DNA of 64,000 bases from Desulfobacterales bacterium. GTDB taxonomy: Bacteria > Desulfobacterota > Desulfobacteria > Desulfobacterales > SpSt-501. Both the position numbers and the translations under genes were made by a program. Below are positions 46,601 through 54,107 of the stretch, piece after piece (the first letter of the stretch is position 1; each line of letters begins with the position of its first letter). A model generated the notes under the pieces. It did not search any database and was not told where the DNA came from. It saw only the letters and a list, made by a program, of their open reading frames with translations. Location of the stretch: positions 60,550-124,549 of the forward strand of contig JAUQXK010000088.1 of the NCBI GenBank assembly GCA_030834695.1, written 5' to 3'.

Positions 46601-48014
46601 GAAACGCTGCGACGGGCGGCTGCTGCATCGGACCGAGCGAGACCGACAGGCTGACCGGGCTGCCCTCTTCCGCCACCGCCCCCGCCGCCGGCGCCTGGCT
46701 GATGACAAGCCCTGCCGCGATGACTTCATGATGGAATTCGGAAACGGAACCGACGGTCAGCCTGGCATCCGCGATCCGGACCCGGGCCTGATTCAGGACC
46801 AACCCGGCAACATCCGGCACAGCCGCCATCCTGGGGCTGGCAACGATTTCTACAAAGTCCGGTGCGCTTTGCAAGACGCCGTCATCGACGATCAGTTGAA
46901 TATGGTAGGACCCGGCCTTGTCCGGCATAAAGACGGGATGGGCCGTTCCGGGGTTCGTCAAAACTGCCGAACTCCCGGCGGGCTGCAACGTCATGGTCCA
47001 CCAGTAGGCGAGGGGGTCGCCCTCCAGGTCGTTCGACAATTGGCCATCAAGAGCCACCCAATCCCCTACGCGAACCGCCTGGTCCGGCCCCGCATGGGCG
47101 ACGGGCGGATCGTCCATCGCTTGAATGGCGATGGTGACAATTGCCGGCTCGGATAAGACGCGTCCGTCGAATACTGAAAAACTGAAGGAGTCACTGCCCG
47201 TAAAATTTGGATTCGGCTGGTAGATCAGATCCGGCGGTTGGCCGCTCAATGTCCCGTTGCCGGGCCCGGTTTCAATCTGGAACGAAAGCGAATCGCCGTC
47301 GACGTCATAACCCCTCAAGGTTATGGGAACCGGCGCATCCTCGCTGGTCGCTATCGATTGCGGCGCAGCCACCGGGCCACCGTTTTCAATCACAACCGTC
47401 ACCGCAGAGGTTGCCGGGTTCCCCAGCCCCCAGGCCGTCAAGGTGTAATTCACCGTCTCGGTAGGCGCGACCTGCAATGAACCGGACGGATCGACGCTTC
47501 CGATGCCAGGCTGAATTTCACAACGATCGGCATGCTCGGTCTGCCAGCTGAGGAGGCTGGATTGGCCGCGTTGGATAGTGTTCGGGGCAGCCTCGAAGGC
47601 AATGATCAGCGGCGCCTCATTTGAAGAGGCATCCCTGAATACCTCTATTTGAAAGCCGGAGCCGGGATTCCCCCAGAGAAACACGATCAAGTTGTTATCT
47701 TCGTTGAGCGTGGCCGGCAGAACCCAGGCGCTTTCACCCCCCGCAAGGAAGGGTTTCAGATGAATCAGTCGTCCATTCAGCGTAACGATACCGTCTTTGA
47801 TGGCTCCAAGCGGGGCCAGTTGCGTCAAATTCAAAGCAGCGTTTCCACCGCCTGTAGCAGTAAAACGATGATGCGACAGGTGAACATACCAGGGGGAGAT
47901 GGAAAGCGTTTTTTCGAATATCGGGGAAGGCTCGGATGCAACGGCCAGGCAGCCCGTAGACAAGTGGATAAGCAGCAAAAGTAACCAAACGGCCCAAATG
48001 GCTTTTCGATCCAT
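40641..48014 (-). CDS. Giant secreted RHS/YD-repeat protein with NHL repeats and C-terminal toxin tip
   Basis: 2457 residues. Signal peptide (LLLLIHLSTGCLAVA), then in order: Ig-like domain (~150-205), cadherin/tandem-95-like (~215-300), PKD-like (~305-392), PASTA (VPDVAGLVLNQARVRI, ~396-463), second Ig-like domain, carboxypeptidase-regulatory-like domain (~575-650), RHS entry region (~890), NHL beta-propeller repeats (~1080-1415; GDGGPATAARF, GNVYIADKYNHRVRKID), and YD repeats (~1430-2270). The core ends with DPIGFAGGDTDLYGYVLNNP and DPSGLEM (Asp2296), the usual self-cleavage border. The last ~155 residues are the toxin tip (LTRHWGGKSGPYGESWT, NTGEYITQGRLKDTTGV, GGGDEVLVPNPAKQIEIE), which recalls ADP-ribosyltransferase-like polymorphic toxins; that is tentative. 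Secretion is probably by Sec to the outside. Confidence 0.88.
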   Translation of the reverse strand: MDRKAIWAVWLLLLLIHLSTGCLAVASEPSPIFEKTLSISPWYVHLSHHRFTATGGGNAALNLTQLAPLGAIKDGIVTLNGRLIHLKPFLAGGESAWVLPATLNEDNNLIVFLWGNPGSGFQIEVFRDASSNEAPLIIAFEAAPNTIQRGQSSLLSWQTEHADRCEIQPGIGSVDPSGSLQVAPTETVNYTLTAWGLGNPATSAVTVVIENGGPVAAPQSIATSEDAPVPITLRGYDVDGDSLSFQIETGPGNGTLSGQPPDLIYQPNPNFTGSDSFSFSVFDGRVLSEPAIVTIAIQAMDDPPVAHAGPDQAVRVGDWVALDGQLSNDLEGDPLAYWWTMTLQPAGSSAVLTNPGTAHPVFMPDKAGSYHIQLIVDDGVLQSAPDFVEIVASPRMAAVPDVAGLVLNQARVRIADARLTVGSVSEFHHEVIAAGLVISQAPAAGAVAEEGSPVSLSVSLGPMQQPPVAAFQALPATIAKGATAALSWTTAYAKRVHIDRGIGEVATSGSVQIRPEFSTTYTLTATGDYGTISATATVQVSLPLVPQPENSFGKFYEDLIPPDAALEQHDPKRFSLVTGLVWNAQGEPLPSAIVAIHGHPEYGTAATDGEGRFSLPVEGGSTLAVSYRKGGLIPVQRQVYVGWNDTAVAETVRMVAADSTATTIAFDGSGSSTRIHRSSEIADNAGQRACTLVFSGDNRAYLADENGDPTLELKTITVRATEYRTPESMPARLPPTSAFTWCAEFSVDGAERVRFEKPVVVWVDNFLDFPVGEVVPVGFYDRDRSRWLPMKNGRVVMLLDTDGDGSVDALDADGDGHPDDLDQNGSTRNEVLGLDDGQRYLAGATYWRAAVTHFSPIDLNWPFGLPPGATPPNPTGQAVADLQQEQSKDPRQCLGSFLEEKSRIFHEDIPIPGTDLKLHYTSSRTAGYKPGVITVPASGDSVPDGLVRIVVRAEVAGREYEVVLPPEANQVARIEWDGLDHLGRPVSGTLTAHIRIGFVYYGVYYRAASVGDAFAQPGLSSLIIPTRQESVSWKTVEVPIIRGVGTLAEGWSLSGHHYVSPMDASRIFKGDGTIGTHNAAVIETVAGDGTWARVFGGMDGPAVRAQIGEPYGVATDAEGNLYIGSAVLVSSSYWAHRILKVDRNGIVTEEARNLPSSQTGFARDAQGNFYHSWRDYNCIYKVDPQNAITTYGTCSMNSGGGFSGDGGPATAARFSLPVGIDVDSSGNVYIADKYNHRVRKIDANGMITTFAGTGAAASNGDGGRATSAALYHPVSVAADGLGNIFIAEEYTRRVRKVDASGTIVTVAGNGTSTFKGNGYRATETGFYDLRSIAADKIGNLYIVCAPGNRVYKVDTGGIVSTVAGSGTIGYGQGGFEGDGGAAAAARLDNPAAVAVDPSGKIYIADQYNERVRRVGPPSARLAELMTQSDVAFSEENGTGYILSAAGLHKLTVDLATGVVLREFRYDAEGRLNAIVDMFGNQTIIERGTGGTPAAIVSPDGIRTGLSINSANHLTAITYPDGSVYAFQYSSDGLELRKIQPAGNSFGHFYDSFGRLTDYSDDQGGHWQLTNRLLENGDIQHEVLTAEGGRTTHVDRYASSGVYQTTVTDVTGATSVVSESADGLSASSTLACGMNREALYSIDPQYQFKFLKQLTEKSGTVLTRVTGFDRVYSDTDADSIPDLILDTVTVNGRTTSRSQDIAGAKKTFSSAEGRSVVVEYDPNTLLTERIQAPSLLDTTYAYDHRGRLIAATVGSRSTSFGYTNRGFLGSLIDPLGRQTYYEYDPVGRISGITRPDGSFVDFAYDSNGNLTVLVNPAGVSHRFGYNQVNVSSEYATPLSGSYQYRYDRDRRPTETVLPSGRIIRNVYDRGLLARTETPEGDVYFNYLCGSKLGSIGKGGETIAYSYDGFLLTSETASGTLNHAATYSYDNDFELIQAIYAGESTGYGYDRDGLLTQAGAYSIARDAASGLPVQVSGGALQINRAFNGYGEIESQAAAVGGRELSAYSLLRNNAGAIVRKQESAGGVVAIHEYGYDSAGRLLKVHKDGVLVEDYQYDENGARIYELNTRRGVNGRPYTYSDEDHLLASGEWSYQYDRDGFLTAKTSSVSPAQRTLYSYSSRGELLTVVLADGKRVDYVCDPLGRRIAKLVNGAVSERYLWQGHTRLLAVYDGAGSLRMRFEYADDRMPIAMTAAGVRYYFGYDQVGSLIAVADGSGNVVKRISYDSFGNILEDTNPAFAVPFGFAGGLHDRDTGLVRFGFRDYDPEVGRWTAKDPIGFAGGDTDLYGYVLNNPANYFDPSGLEMAPTNSDDILRALGLPDRSTIARWVIISGSFLPMAPGGFGAGFGVGACAGGGSKGVAPKIGDRLTRHWGGKSGPYGESWTRDPLHQHSRNSLGLGRSNTGEYITQGRLKDTTGVTTRIAQPWDGFTGGGDEVLVPNPAKQIEIESVTMPGKPLPDF

Positions 48015-48160
48015 GGCTTCAGTCTCCTCAACGCCTGATGATCAGAGGGCGCATCACCCACGTCACGTTTTGACGTTCTTGCTTATTCTGCTTTGAATCG
48101 TGCAACAGAGGCTAAAATCAGCTGGACCTGTGGAAATATTAATCGTCTCGAAATAGTACT

Positions 48161-48236
48161 GTCATGCCGGACGTGATCCGGCATCCAGAACGGGTTGAAT
48201 TCACTTGATTCCGGCTAAAAGCATGCCGGAATGACG
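48161..48236. repeat. Diverged copy of the GTCATNCCGG palindromic element
   Basis: Begins GTCATGCCGGACGTGATCCGGCAT and ends TTCCGGC...GCATGCCGGAATGAC. It lies upstream of the Sel1 gene, behind the RHS promoter region. No outer TGATGAACTC-type ends remain. The rest of 48015-48421 shows no other feature. Confidence 0.6.
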
Positions 48237-48421
48237 ACGTAAAGACAATTATGAGACCCTTAATATCTGTGTCGATCGGTTGCGAGCGGGGCATATCGTA
48301 TCTGAAATGGAAGTATTAGTCAATATTTATTTATAATTATTTCAGCTATTTACATGATTTTATGGCAATTGACAGCACTTGCAAGCAAATGATAGAATTT
48401 GACATGCTTGGGAGGAGGACT

Positions 48422-50641
48422 ATGGCACGTAACAAGAACCGGATGGCCTTGCTTCTGCTCTCCTTGGTTTTACTTCTCTGCCGGCCGGCCCAGGCCGGCC
48501 TCGCGAGCGCGGTCGAGCTTTACAACGCGCGCAGCTACGGCGACGCCTTCAGGGAGTTCTTGGCTCTGGCGCAGCAGGGCAACCGGGAAGCCCAGGCCTA
48601 TCTCGGCGGGATGTACCGCGACGGCACGGGCGTGCAGCAGGACTATGCCGCCGCCTTCAGCTGGTATCGCAAGGCCGCCGAGCAGAGCTCGCCGGAGGCC
48701 CGGATCAATCTGGGGTTTCTGAGCGAGAAGGGCTGGGGCTGCAGCCAGAGTTGGGCGGAGGCCCTGCGCTGGTACCGAATGGCTGCCGAACAGGGTCACG
48801 TCCAGGCCCAGACCAACGTCGGCTACCTGCTTCAAGCCGGGCTCGGAGCGAACCGCGACGACCCGCAGGCGCTGCAGTGGTTCCAGCGTGCCGCCGACCA
48901 GGGGTCGGCCCGCGGCATGTACTACATCGGCAAATTTCACGCCGAGGGCCGCGGGGGGCTCAACCGCGACCCCAAGGCCGCCGTCGAATGGTTCCGCCGC
49001 TCCGAGCAGGCCGCCGCGGCCAGTCCGGTCGAATACGAACGAAACAACCTGCCAGCCGCGCGCCGGGAACGCGAAGCGCTTGAGAAGGAGATGGCGCCGG
49101 GCCCGGCCGGAGTGGGCGGAGCGCTGCCGGTCCCAGGCCCCTCCGCGCCGGGCTCCTCTGCCCCTCGCCCCGCGCAACCGAGGTCATCCGCGGCCGGGGC
49201 GCCGGGCACGACTGGTCAGATGGCGGCCGAACCGATCGCCCAATGGAAGCTCTTCGAATCGAAAACCTCCGGCCTGGCGGTGCGACACCCGTCCGGTTGG
49301 CGCGTGGAAGACCGGGGCCAGGGGGCTTTTCGAGCCACCGGGCCGGATCGCTCAAACGCCGTAGTGGCCGTGCTGCCGCTGGAAAACCTGCCCGGCTCTC
49401 CGGTGGAGGCCGTTCAGGCGGCCGGGCGCCTTTTCCCCGATGTTTTTGAGAGCCCCACCGTTTCCTCGGCCCGGCCCCTGCCCGAAAACCCGAATGCGGC
49501 CCTAGCAGACATCCGCTATGCTCGCGCCGGGCAGCGCTGCGTCGGGTCCGTGCTCGGCATAAAGGCCGGAAGGCAGGGCATGCTCTATGCCATCGCCAGC
49601 GAGGAATCGGCCTGGCCGCACACCGCGCCGACGATGAAGCAAGTGCTTAAGAGCTTTCACTACATCGCGCCGAGCTTGCCAGCGCAGTTGCCCCGGATGG
49701 TTGAATGGATCGAGCCGACGGAGAAGGCCTTCAGCCTGCCTGTTCCGGCCGGCTGGCGGGTGGAGGGCGGCCTGAAGCGCGTGACCGCGCTTGATCTGCG
49801 TTCGGAAGTGAAGGTGCAGAGCCCCGATGGCCGCATTCATCTCCAGTTTGGGGAGCTCAGCGTTCCGCCCATGGTCCTCCCCAGTCGCGCGTATCTTGCG
49901 TTCACGCGGGAGGGCAATTGGACCAGCCTTCAGGGTGTACAGCCGGTGTTCATTCTCAGATATCTGCCGGGTGCGCATTATCTGACCGACTATTACCTGC
50001 CCCAGCGTTTAGGTGCTTTTCAAGTCCTCCAGCGCAGGGATCTTCCCGATCTGGCTCAGCGGGTCGCCGCCCAATGGCGGGAAATGGGGGTTCCGGCCCG
50101 AGTGGATGCCGGCGAAGTTTTTTGCAGCGCGAATACCGATTCCGGGCCTCGCAAAGGTTACTGGACGGCCCAAACCAAGTTGATTGCCGGCCTGCCAGGA
50201 ATGGCCGCGGACGAAGGGAACTGGCATGTGGATTTTCTGGCCGGCTATCTGAGCGCACCGGAGACGGAACCGCTGGCCCAGGCCCTGCTGGGCCAGATGA
50301 TAACCGGGCAACGAATCAATCTCCAATGGGCGTTGGCCGAACAGCAGTTGCAGGCCAGGGTGGGGCAGATCATCACGCAGGGGAATACGGCCATCAATGA
50401 CATCATCACCCGGCATCAGCACGAGCGCACGCAACTCATGGACCGGGCCTACGGGCACTTGACGCGATCCATCAGCGGGCAGGTGCTCGTGCGGGATCCG
50501 AGCACCGGTGCCGAGGGTGTGGTGTCCAATCAAGGCAATTATTACTGGAAGATCCGGGGGACGAGCCAGGTTATTACGTCCGATTCCCCTTCCCCGCCGC
50601 TAATCAACCAGTCGATCGACCGGATGGATGTGGTGAACTGA
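48422..50641 (+). CDS. Secreted Sel1-repeat protein
   Basis: 739 residues from the ATG at 48422 with GGGAGGAGG upstream. A signal peptide (ALLLLSLVLLLCRPAQA) precedes four or five Sel1/TPR-like repeats (AYLGGMYRDGTGVQQDYAAA, FSWYRKAAEQ, GYLLQAGLGANRDD, YYIGKFHAEGRGG) up to ~residue 195. A Pro/Ala/Ser-rich linker (~210-260) follows. Two similar beta-rich domains come next, starting VRHPSGWRVEDRGQG and LPVPAGWRVEGGL. The C-terminal helical part ends GNYYWKIRGTSQVI. Sel1 repeats mediate protein-protein contacts in the periplasm or outside. Function unknown. The duplicated PxGWRVE domain looks like a repeated envelope module. Confidence 0.78.
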   Translation: MARNKNRMALLLLSLVLLLCRPAQAGLASAVELYNARSYGDAFREFLALAQQGNREAQAYLGGMYRDGTGVQQDYAAAFSWYRKAAEQSSPEARINLGFLSEKGWGCSQSWAEALRWYRMAAEQGHVQAQTNVGYLLQAGLGANRDDPQALQWFQRAADQGSARGMYYIGKFHAEGRGGLNRDPKAAVEWFRRSEQAAAASPVEYERNNLPAARREREALEKEMAPGPAGVGGALPVPGPSAPGSSAPRPAQPRSSAAGAPGTTGQMAAEPIAQWKLFESKTSGLAVRHPSGWRVEDRGQGAFRATGPDRSNAVVAVLPLENLPGSPVEAVQAAGRLFPDVFESPTVSSARPLPENPNAALADIRYARAGQRCVGSVLGIKAGRQGMLYAIASEESAWPHTAPTMKQVLKSFHYIAPSLPAQLPRMVEWIEPTEKAFSLPVPAGWRVEGGLKRVTALDLRSEVKVQSPDGRIHLQFGELSVPPMVLPSRAYLAFTREGNWTSLQGVQPVFILRYLPGAHYLTDYYLPQRLGAFQVLQRRDLPDLAQRVAAQWREMGVPARVDAGEVFCSANTDSGPRKGYWTAQTKLIAGLPGMAADEGNWHVDFLAGYLSAPETEPLAQALLGQMITGQRINLQWALAEQQLQARVGQIITQGNTAINDIITRHQHERTQLMDRAYGHLTRSISGQVLVRDPSTGAEGVVSNQGNYYWKIRGTSQVITSDSPSPPLINQSIDRMDVVN

Positions 50642-50661
50642 GCCGCCGCGCTGCCGGCGGC
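50642..50661. terminator. Hairpin between convergent genes
   Basis: GCCGCCG and CCGGCGGC form a stem with a short loop in the 22-base gap between the convergent Sel1 and AcoR-like genes. There is no T-run, so it would be at best a weak two-way transcription barrier. Confidence 0.3.
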
Positions 50662-50663
50662 GC

Positions 50664-52649
50664 CTAACCGATGTCGTATTCCCTCATTTTTCGGTAGAGC
50701 GTGCTGCGCGCGATTTTGAGACGACGCGCCGCCAGGGCGACATTGCCGTCGGTTTCCTTCAGGGTCGCCTGGATGAGCTCCCGCAGCCCCTGCTGCAGGC
50801 TCTTGACGCCGGCCCTGGCGTCCACCGCCTTTTTGCGGGAGCGCACGGGCAGGTGGTCGGAGCAGATCCGGCCGCCCTGGCAGAGCAGCAGGGCGCGCTC
50901 CAGGACGTTTTCCAGTTCGCGGACGTTGCCGGGCCAGTTGTAGTGGAGCAGGGATTCCATGACGTCCTCCGCCACCAAAGGCCGGGCGATGCCCATTTCA
51001 TGCGAAAGCCGATCGAGGATGTGGCCGGTCAGCAGCGGGATGTCGTCCTTCCGGTCCCGCAGCGGCGGAATGAGGATTTCCATGACGTTCAGGCGGTAGT
51101 AGAGATCTTCGCGGAAATGGCCGGTCTCCACCCCGTCCATCAGGTCGGCGTTGCTGGCGGCGATGATGCGCACGTCCACCGGGATCGTGCGCGTGTCGCC
51201 CAGGCGCATGATTTCGTTCTGCTGGAGCACCCGCAGGAGCTTGGCCTGCAGGTCCAGCGGCAGGCCGTTGATCTCGTCGAGAAACAGCGTCCCGCGGTGG
51301 GCCAGCTCGAACTTGCCGATCATCCCCTTCTCGCGCGCCCCAGTGAAGGCGCCGCCTTTGTATCCGAAGAGCTCGGATTCGATCAGGTCGCGCGGGATGG
51401 TGGCGCAGGATATGGCCACGAACGGCCCGTTGCACCGGTTGCTGTGGCTGTGGATCGCCTGCGCGAAGAGCTCCTTGCCGGTTCCGCTTTCACCGACGAT
51501 CAACACCCGCGAGTTGGACTTGGCGGCGATCTTGGCCAGCTGGATCTGCTTGAGAAACGGGGGATTCTTGCCGCGGATATCGTCGAACTCGTATTTCGAA
51601 TAGTTGCCGCCGATGCGCTTGGCAATGTCGATCATCCGGCGCTTCTCGGTCAGGGTAATGATCACCCCCAACAGTTTCATCCCCGAGGTCTGGATCGGGT
51701 CCATCCGGCACAGAAAGGTTCGCGGGCCGTCCGTCGATATGAAACTGATCTCGATCGATTCTGCGAAATCAAGGCTGTCCATCTGCTTGGCGAGCATCTC
51801 GCCGGAGATGACCAGATCGGTGATCGGTCGGCCGATCAGGGGCTCGGCATCCAAACCGAGCATGGTGGCCGCGGCCCGGTTGAGGTGAGTGATCCGCTGA
51901 TTTTTATCGAGGGCGATGAAGCCCTCGGAGATCGAGTTGTAGATGGAAGTCAGCATGGAATTGAGCCGCTGGGCGCCCTCGGCGAGGTCCCGCTCGTGCA
52001 GGCGGCTTTCGATGCTCGCGGCCGCCGCGCTCACGAGCGCCAGCGTGTGGCGGTGCATGCCGGATACGCGACCCGACAGCGTCACGGCACCGATCAACTC
52101 CCCGCGGGGGTGGCGGATGGGCGCCGACGAGCACGTCCAGGGGTGGTGGCTGATGTTGAAGTGCTCCGCGCCGCTGATCTGGATGGGGCTGCCCGCTTCC
52201 AGGCTCAGGCCGATCCCGTTGGTGCCGGCGTGCTCCGTCGAGCGCTGGCAGCCGGGAACGTAGAAATTCTTCACCGCCATCTCCAGCACATCCTGGTCCC
52301 CGCGCACCATCAGCACGTGCCCGCTCTTCTCGGCCAGCGTGACGATGAAGCCGGTGCCGCGGACCGAGATCTCCACCATTTCCAGCACCGGCTGGGCGAC
52401 TTCGATGAATTCATGATAGCTTGACTGCAGCTCGGCCAGACGGCTGCTGGAAACCACTGCCGGCGGGTGTTTGCCGAACGGATCGATGCCCAGGTCCAGG
52501 CAGCGCAGCCAGGATTTCAGGATCAACTGGCGCACCGGATAGCCGGGCTCACGCCGGTTGATGACCACATCTTCCCAGGCCCGGCGAATCGGGTCGTCGG
52601 AGGGCGGCAGATCCGGGGGGGGCTTCTGAAGCTCGTCTAAAGGGGCCAT
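50664..52649 (-). CDS. AcoR-type sigma-54-dependent activator
   Basis: 661 residues from the ATG at 52649 (GGGAG five bases upstream); an ATG four codons earlier has no site. Domains: N-terminal region with SWLRCLDLGIDP, GAF domain (~70-230; TEHAGTNGIGLSLEAG, HHPWTCSSAPIRHP as in AcoR), PAS domain (~235-340; GFIALDKNQRITHLNRAAATM), and AAA+ domain with GESGTGKELFAQ, ESELFGYKGGAFTGA and FLDEINGLPLD. The Fis-type HTH is NVALAARRLKIARSTLYRK. No receiver domain, so it is controlled by a ligand. It is divergent from the acoA-like gene, whose promoter is of the -24/-12 kind, and is the obvious activator of that operon. Confidence 0.93.
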   Translation of the reverse strand: MAPLDELQKPPPDLPPSDDPIRRAWEDVVINRREPGYPVRQLILKSWLRCLDLGIDPFGKHPPAVVSSSRLAELQSSYHEFIEVAQPVLEMVEISVRGTGFIVTLAEKSGHVLMVRGDQDVLEMAVKNFYVPGCQRSTEHAGTNGIGLSLEAGSPIQISGAEHFNISHHPWTCSSAPIRHPRGELIGAVTLSGRVSGMHRHTLALVSAAAASIESRLHERDLAEGAQRLNSMLTSIYNSISEGFIALDKNQRITHLNRAAATMLGLDAEPLIGRPITDLVISGEMLAKQMDSLDFAESIEISFISTDGPRTFLCRMDPIQTSGMKLLGVIITLTEKRRMIDIAKRIGGNYSKYEFDDIRGKNPPFLKQIQLAKIAAKSNSRVLIVGESGTGKELFAQAIHSHSNRCNGPFVAISCATIPRDLIESELFGYKGGAFTGAREKGMIGKFELAHRGTLFLDEINGLPLDLQAKLLRVLQQNEIMRLGDTRTIPVDVRIIAASNADLMDGVETGHFREDLYYRLNVMEILIPPLRDRKDDIPLLTGHILDRLSHEMGIARPLVAEDVMESLLHYNWPGNVRELENVLERALLLCQGGRICSDHLPVRSRKKAVDARAGVKSLQQGLRELIQATLKETDGNVALAARRLKIARSTLYRKMREYDIG

Positions 52650-52739
52650 GGTCTCTCCCATAATTAAATCAGGCGGTCCGGTTTAGAAAGCCTGATTATA
52701 CCCGACATTGTTAAAAATCAATTCAAAATCAAGCCCAAA

Positions 52740-52777
52740 GTGTTTCATTTCGATCCAATAGTCCGATTCTGAAACAC
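52740..52777. promoter_or_regulatory. Inverted-repeat upstream activator site
   Basis: GTGTTTCA (52740-52747) and TGAAACAC (52770-52777) are perfect 8-bp inverted repeats with centres 30 bp (about three helix turns) apart. They sit 120-155 bp before the -24 box and 90 bp before the activator gene start. The geometry suits a dimeric Fis-type HTH binding site, shared by both promoters. Confidence 0.6.
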
Positions 52778-52896
52778 CTGCTCCGGATTACAGCCTGGTT
52801 CACCGGTTGCACGGCCGGCATCGGGCAGGCTTCATATCTAACAATTCAGGTGGGTTAATCTACGAGCCCTCCGAGTGACCGCAAGATCGAAGGGCA

Positions 52897-52912
52897 TGGC
52901 ACCGGCATTGCA
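52897..52912 (+). promoter_or_regulatory. Sigma-54 (-24/-12) promoter of the aco-type operon
   Basis: TGGCACCGGCATTGCA matches the consensus TGGCAC-N5-TTGCW at every fixed position, with the GG and GC pairs ten bases apart. Transcription should start near 52923, giving a leader of about 200 bases to the acoA-like ATG. The activator gene next door encodes the required GAFTGA protein. Confidence 0.85.
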
Positions 52913-52945
52913 AAACCCTGGCGTGGTTATGACCGATATCAACTT

Positions 52946-53080
52946 TGACAAATTCGTAAAAAATCGACAAGTTTATTTTCCTGTCATTCCGGCGAAAGCC
53001 GGAATCCATTATTTTTGAGCGGTTGCAGAATTCCTGGGCCCCGGCTTCCGCCGGGGTGACGGCTTTTTACGAGTTCATCA
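52946..53080. repeat. Palindromic miniature element in the leader of the aco-type operon
   Basis: 135 bp. The ends TGACAAATTCGTAAAAA and TTTTTACGAGTTCATCA are inverted repeats with about 14 of 17 matches. Inside are GTCATTCCGGCGAAAGCCGG and CCGGCTTCCGCCGGGGTGAC. Same length and ends as the copy at 39149. It lies between the transcription start and the ribosome binding site of the first gene. Confidence 0.78.
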
Positions 53081-53120
53081 GCTTTCTTTCGCAATTCAAC
53101 CCAACCATGGGAGGCCTGTC

Positions 53121-54107
53121 ATGAAATTGGGCAAGGAAAAACTCCTCTCCTTCTACCGCATGATGCAGACCATCCGGCTGTTCGAAAGCCGCATCGCGGA
53201 TCTTTACGCCCGCGGCACGGTGCCGGGTCTGGCGCACCTTTACATCGGCGAGGAGGCCGTTGCGGCCGGCGTGTGCGGCGCCCTGCGGCCGGACGACTTC
53301 ATCACCAGCACGCATCGCGGCCACGGGCACGTGATCGCCAAGGGGGCCGAGCTGAAACTCATGATGGCCGAACTCTTCGGCCGGCGCACGGGCTATTGCA
53401 AGGGCAAGGGCGGCTCCATGCACATCGCCGACATGAACATGGGCATCCTGGGCGCGAACGGCATCGCCGGCGGCGGGCTTCCGATCGCTGTCGGCGCCGG
53501 CTGGTCGGCCAAGTGGCGGGGCACGGACCAGGTGACGGCCTGTTTCTTCGGGGACGGCGCCTCCAACAACGGCACCTTCCACGAGAGCCTGAACCTGGCG
53601 TCGCTGCACAAACTGCCCGTGATCTTCGTTTGCGAGAACAACCAGTACGGGATCTCGGTCTGCCAGGTCAAGCATCAGCCCATCCTCGACATCGCCACAC
53701 GGGCCACCAGCTACGACATGCCCGGCAGCATCGCGGACGGCAACGACGTGACCGCGGTCTACGAATCGGCCGCCAAGGCCGTGCGCCGGGCGCGGGCCGG
53801 CGAGGGGCCGAGCCTGCTCGAGTTCAAGACCTACCGCTGGCGCGGCCACCACGAAGGCGACCCCAACCAGGGCGAACGCTACCGCACCAAGGAGGAAATC
53901 GCGCAGTGGATCGAGAAGTGCCCGATCCAGCGTCTGGTTGCGAAGCTCGTCCAGGAAAAAATCAGCGACCGCAAGAACCTGGACGAGATCGACCGCGAAA
54001 TCACGGCGGCCATCGACGCGGCGGTGGAGTTTGCGACCCAAAGCGAATTTCCCGCCATCGAAGAAATGTACGAGGACGTTTACGTGAGCGAGGGCCTGAA
54101 CCGATGA
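53121..54107 (+). CDS. acoA: Thiamine-diphosphate-dependent dehydrogenase E1 alpha (AcoA type)
   Basis: 328 residues with GGGAGG before the ATG. It begins with the E1-alpha helix RMMQTIRLFESRI and has HLYIGEEAVAAGVC, THRGHGHVIAKG, GYCKGKGGSMH and the thiamine-diphosphate motif GDGASNNGTFHESLN ending in CENNQYGIS. The phosphorylation-loop region (YRWRGHHEGDP) is bacterial type. With E1-beta it decarboxylates a 2-oxo acid or cleaves acetoin and passes the acyl group to E2. The activator of AcoR type favours acetoin or a similar diketone/ketol over pyruvate, but this is context only. Stop and next start overlap (ATGA). Confidence 0.88.
   Translation: MKLGKEKLLSFYRMMQTIRLFESRIADLYARGTVPGLAHLYIGEEAVAAGVCGALRPDDFITSTHRGHGHVIAKGAELKLMMAELFGRRTGYCKGKGGSMHIADMNMGILGANGIAGGGLPIAVGAGWSAKWRGTDQVTACFFGDGASNNGTFHESLNLASLHKLPVIFVCENNQYGISVCQVKHQPILDIATRATSYDMPGSIADGNDVTAVYESAAKAVRRARAGEGPSLLEFKTYRWRGHHEGDPNQGERYRTKEEIAQWIEKCPIQRLVAKLVQEKISDRKNLDEIDREITAAIDAAVEFATQSEFPAIEEMYEDVYVSEGLNR

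Noticed and set aside
52946..53080. Leader fold before acoA as a riboswitch
   Set aside because: The whole segment is a copy of the dispersed 135-bp element, which explains the fold.
53273..54103. Long in-frame extension upstream of the acoB-like start
   Set aside because: It overlaps acoA entirely in another frame and is Arg/His-rich low-complexity text; the ATGA overlap at 54104 marks the true start.
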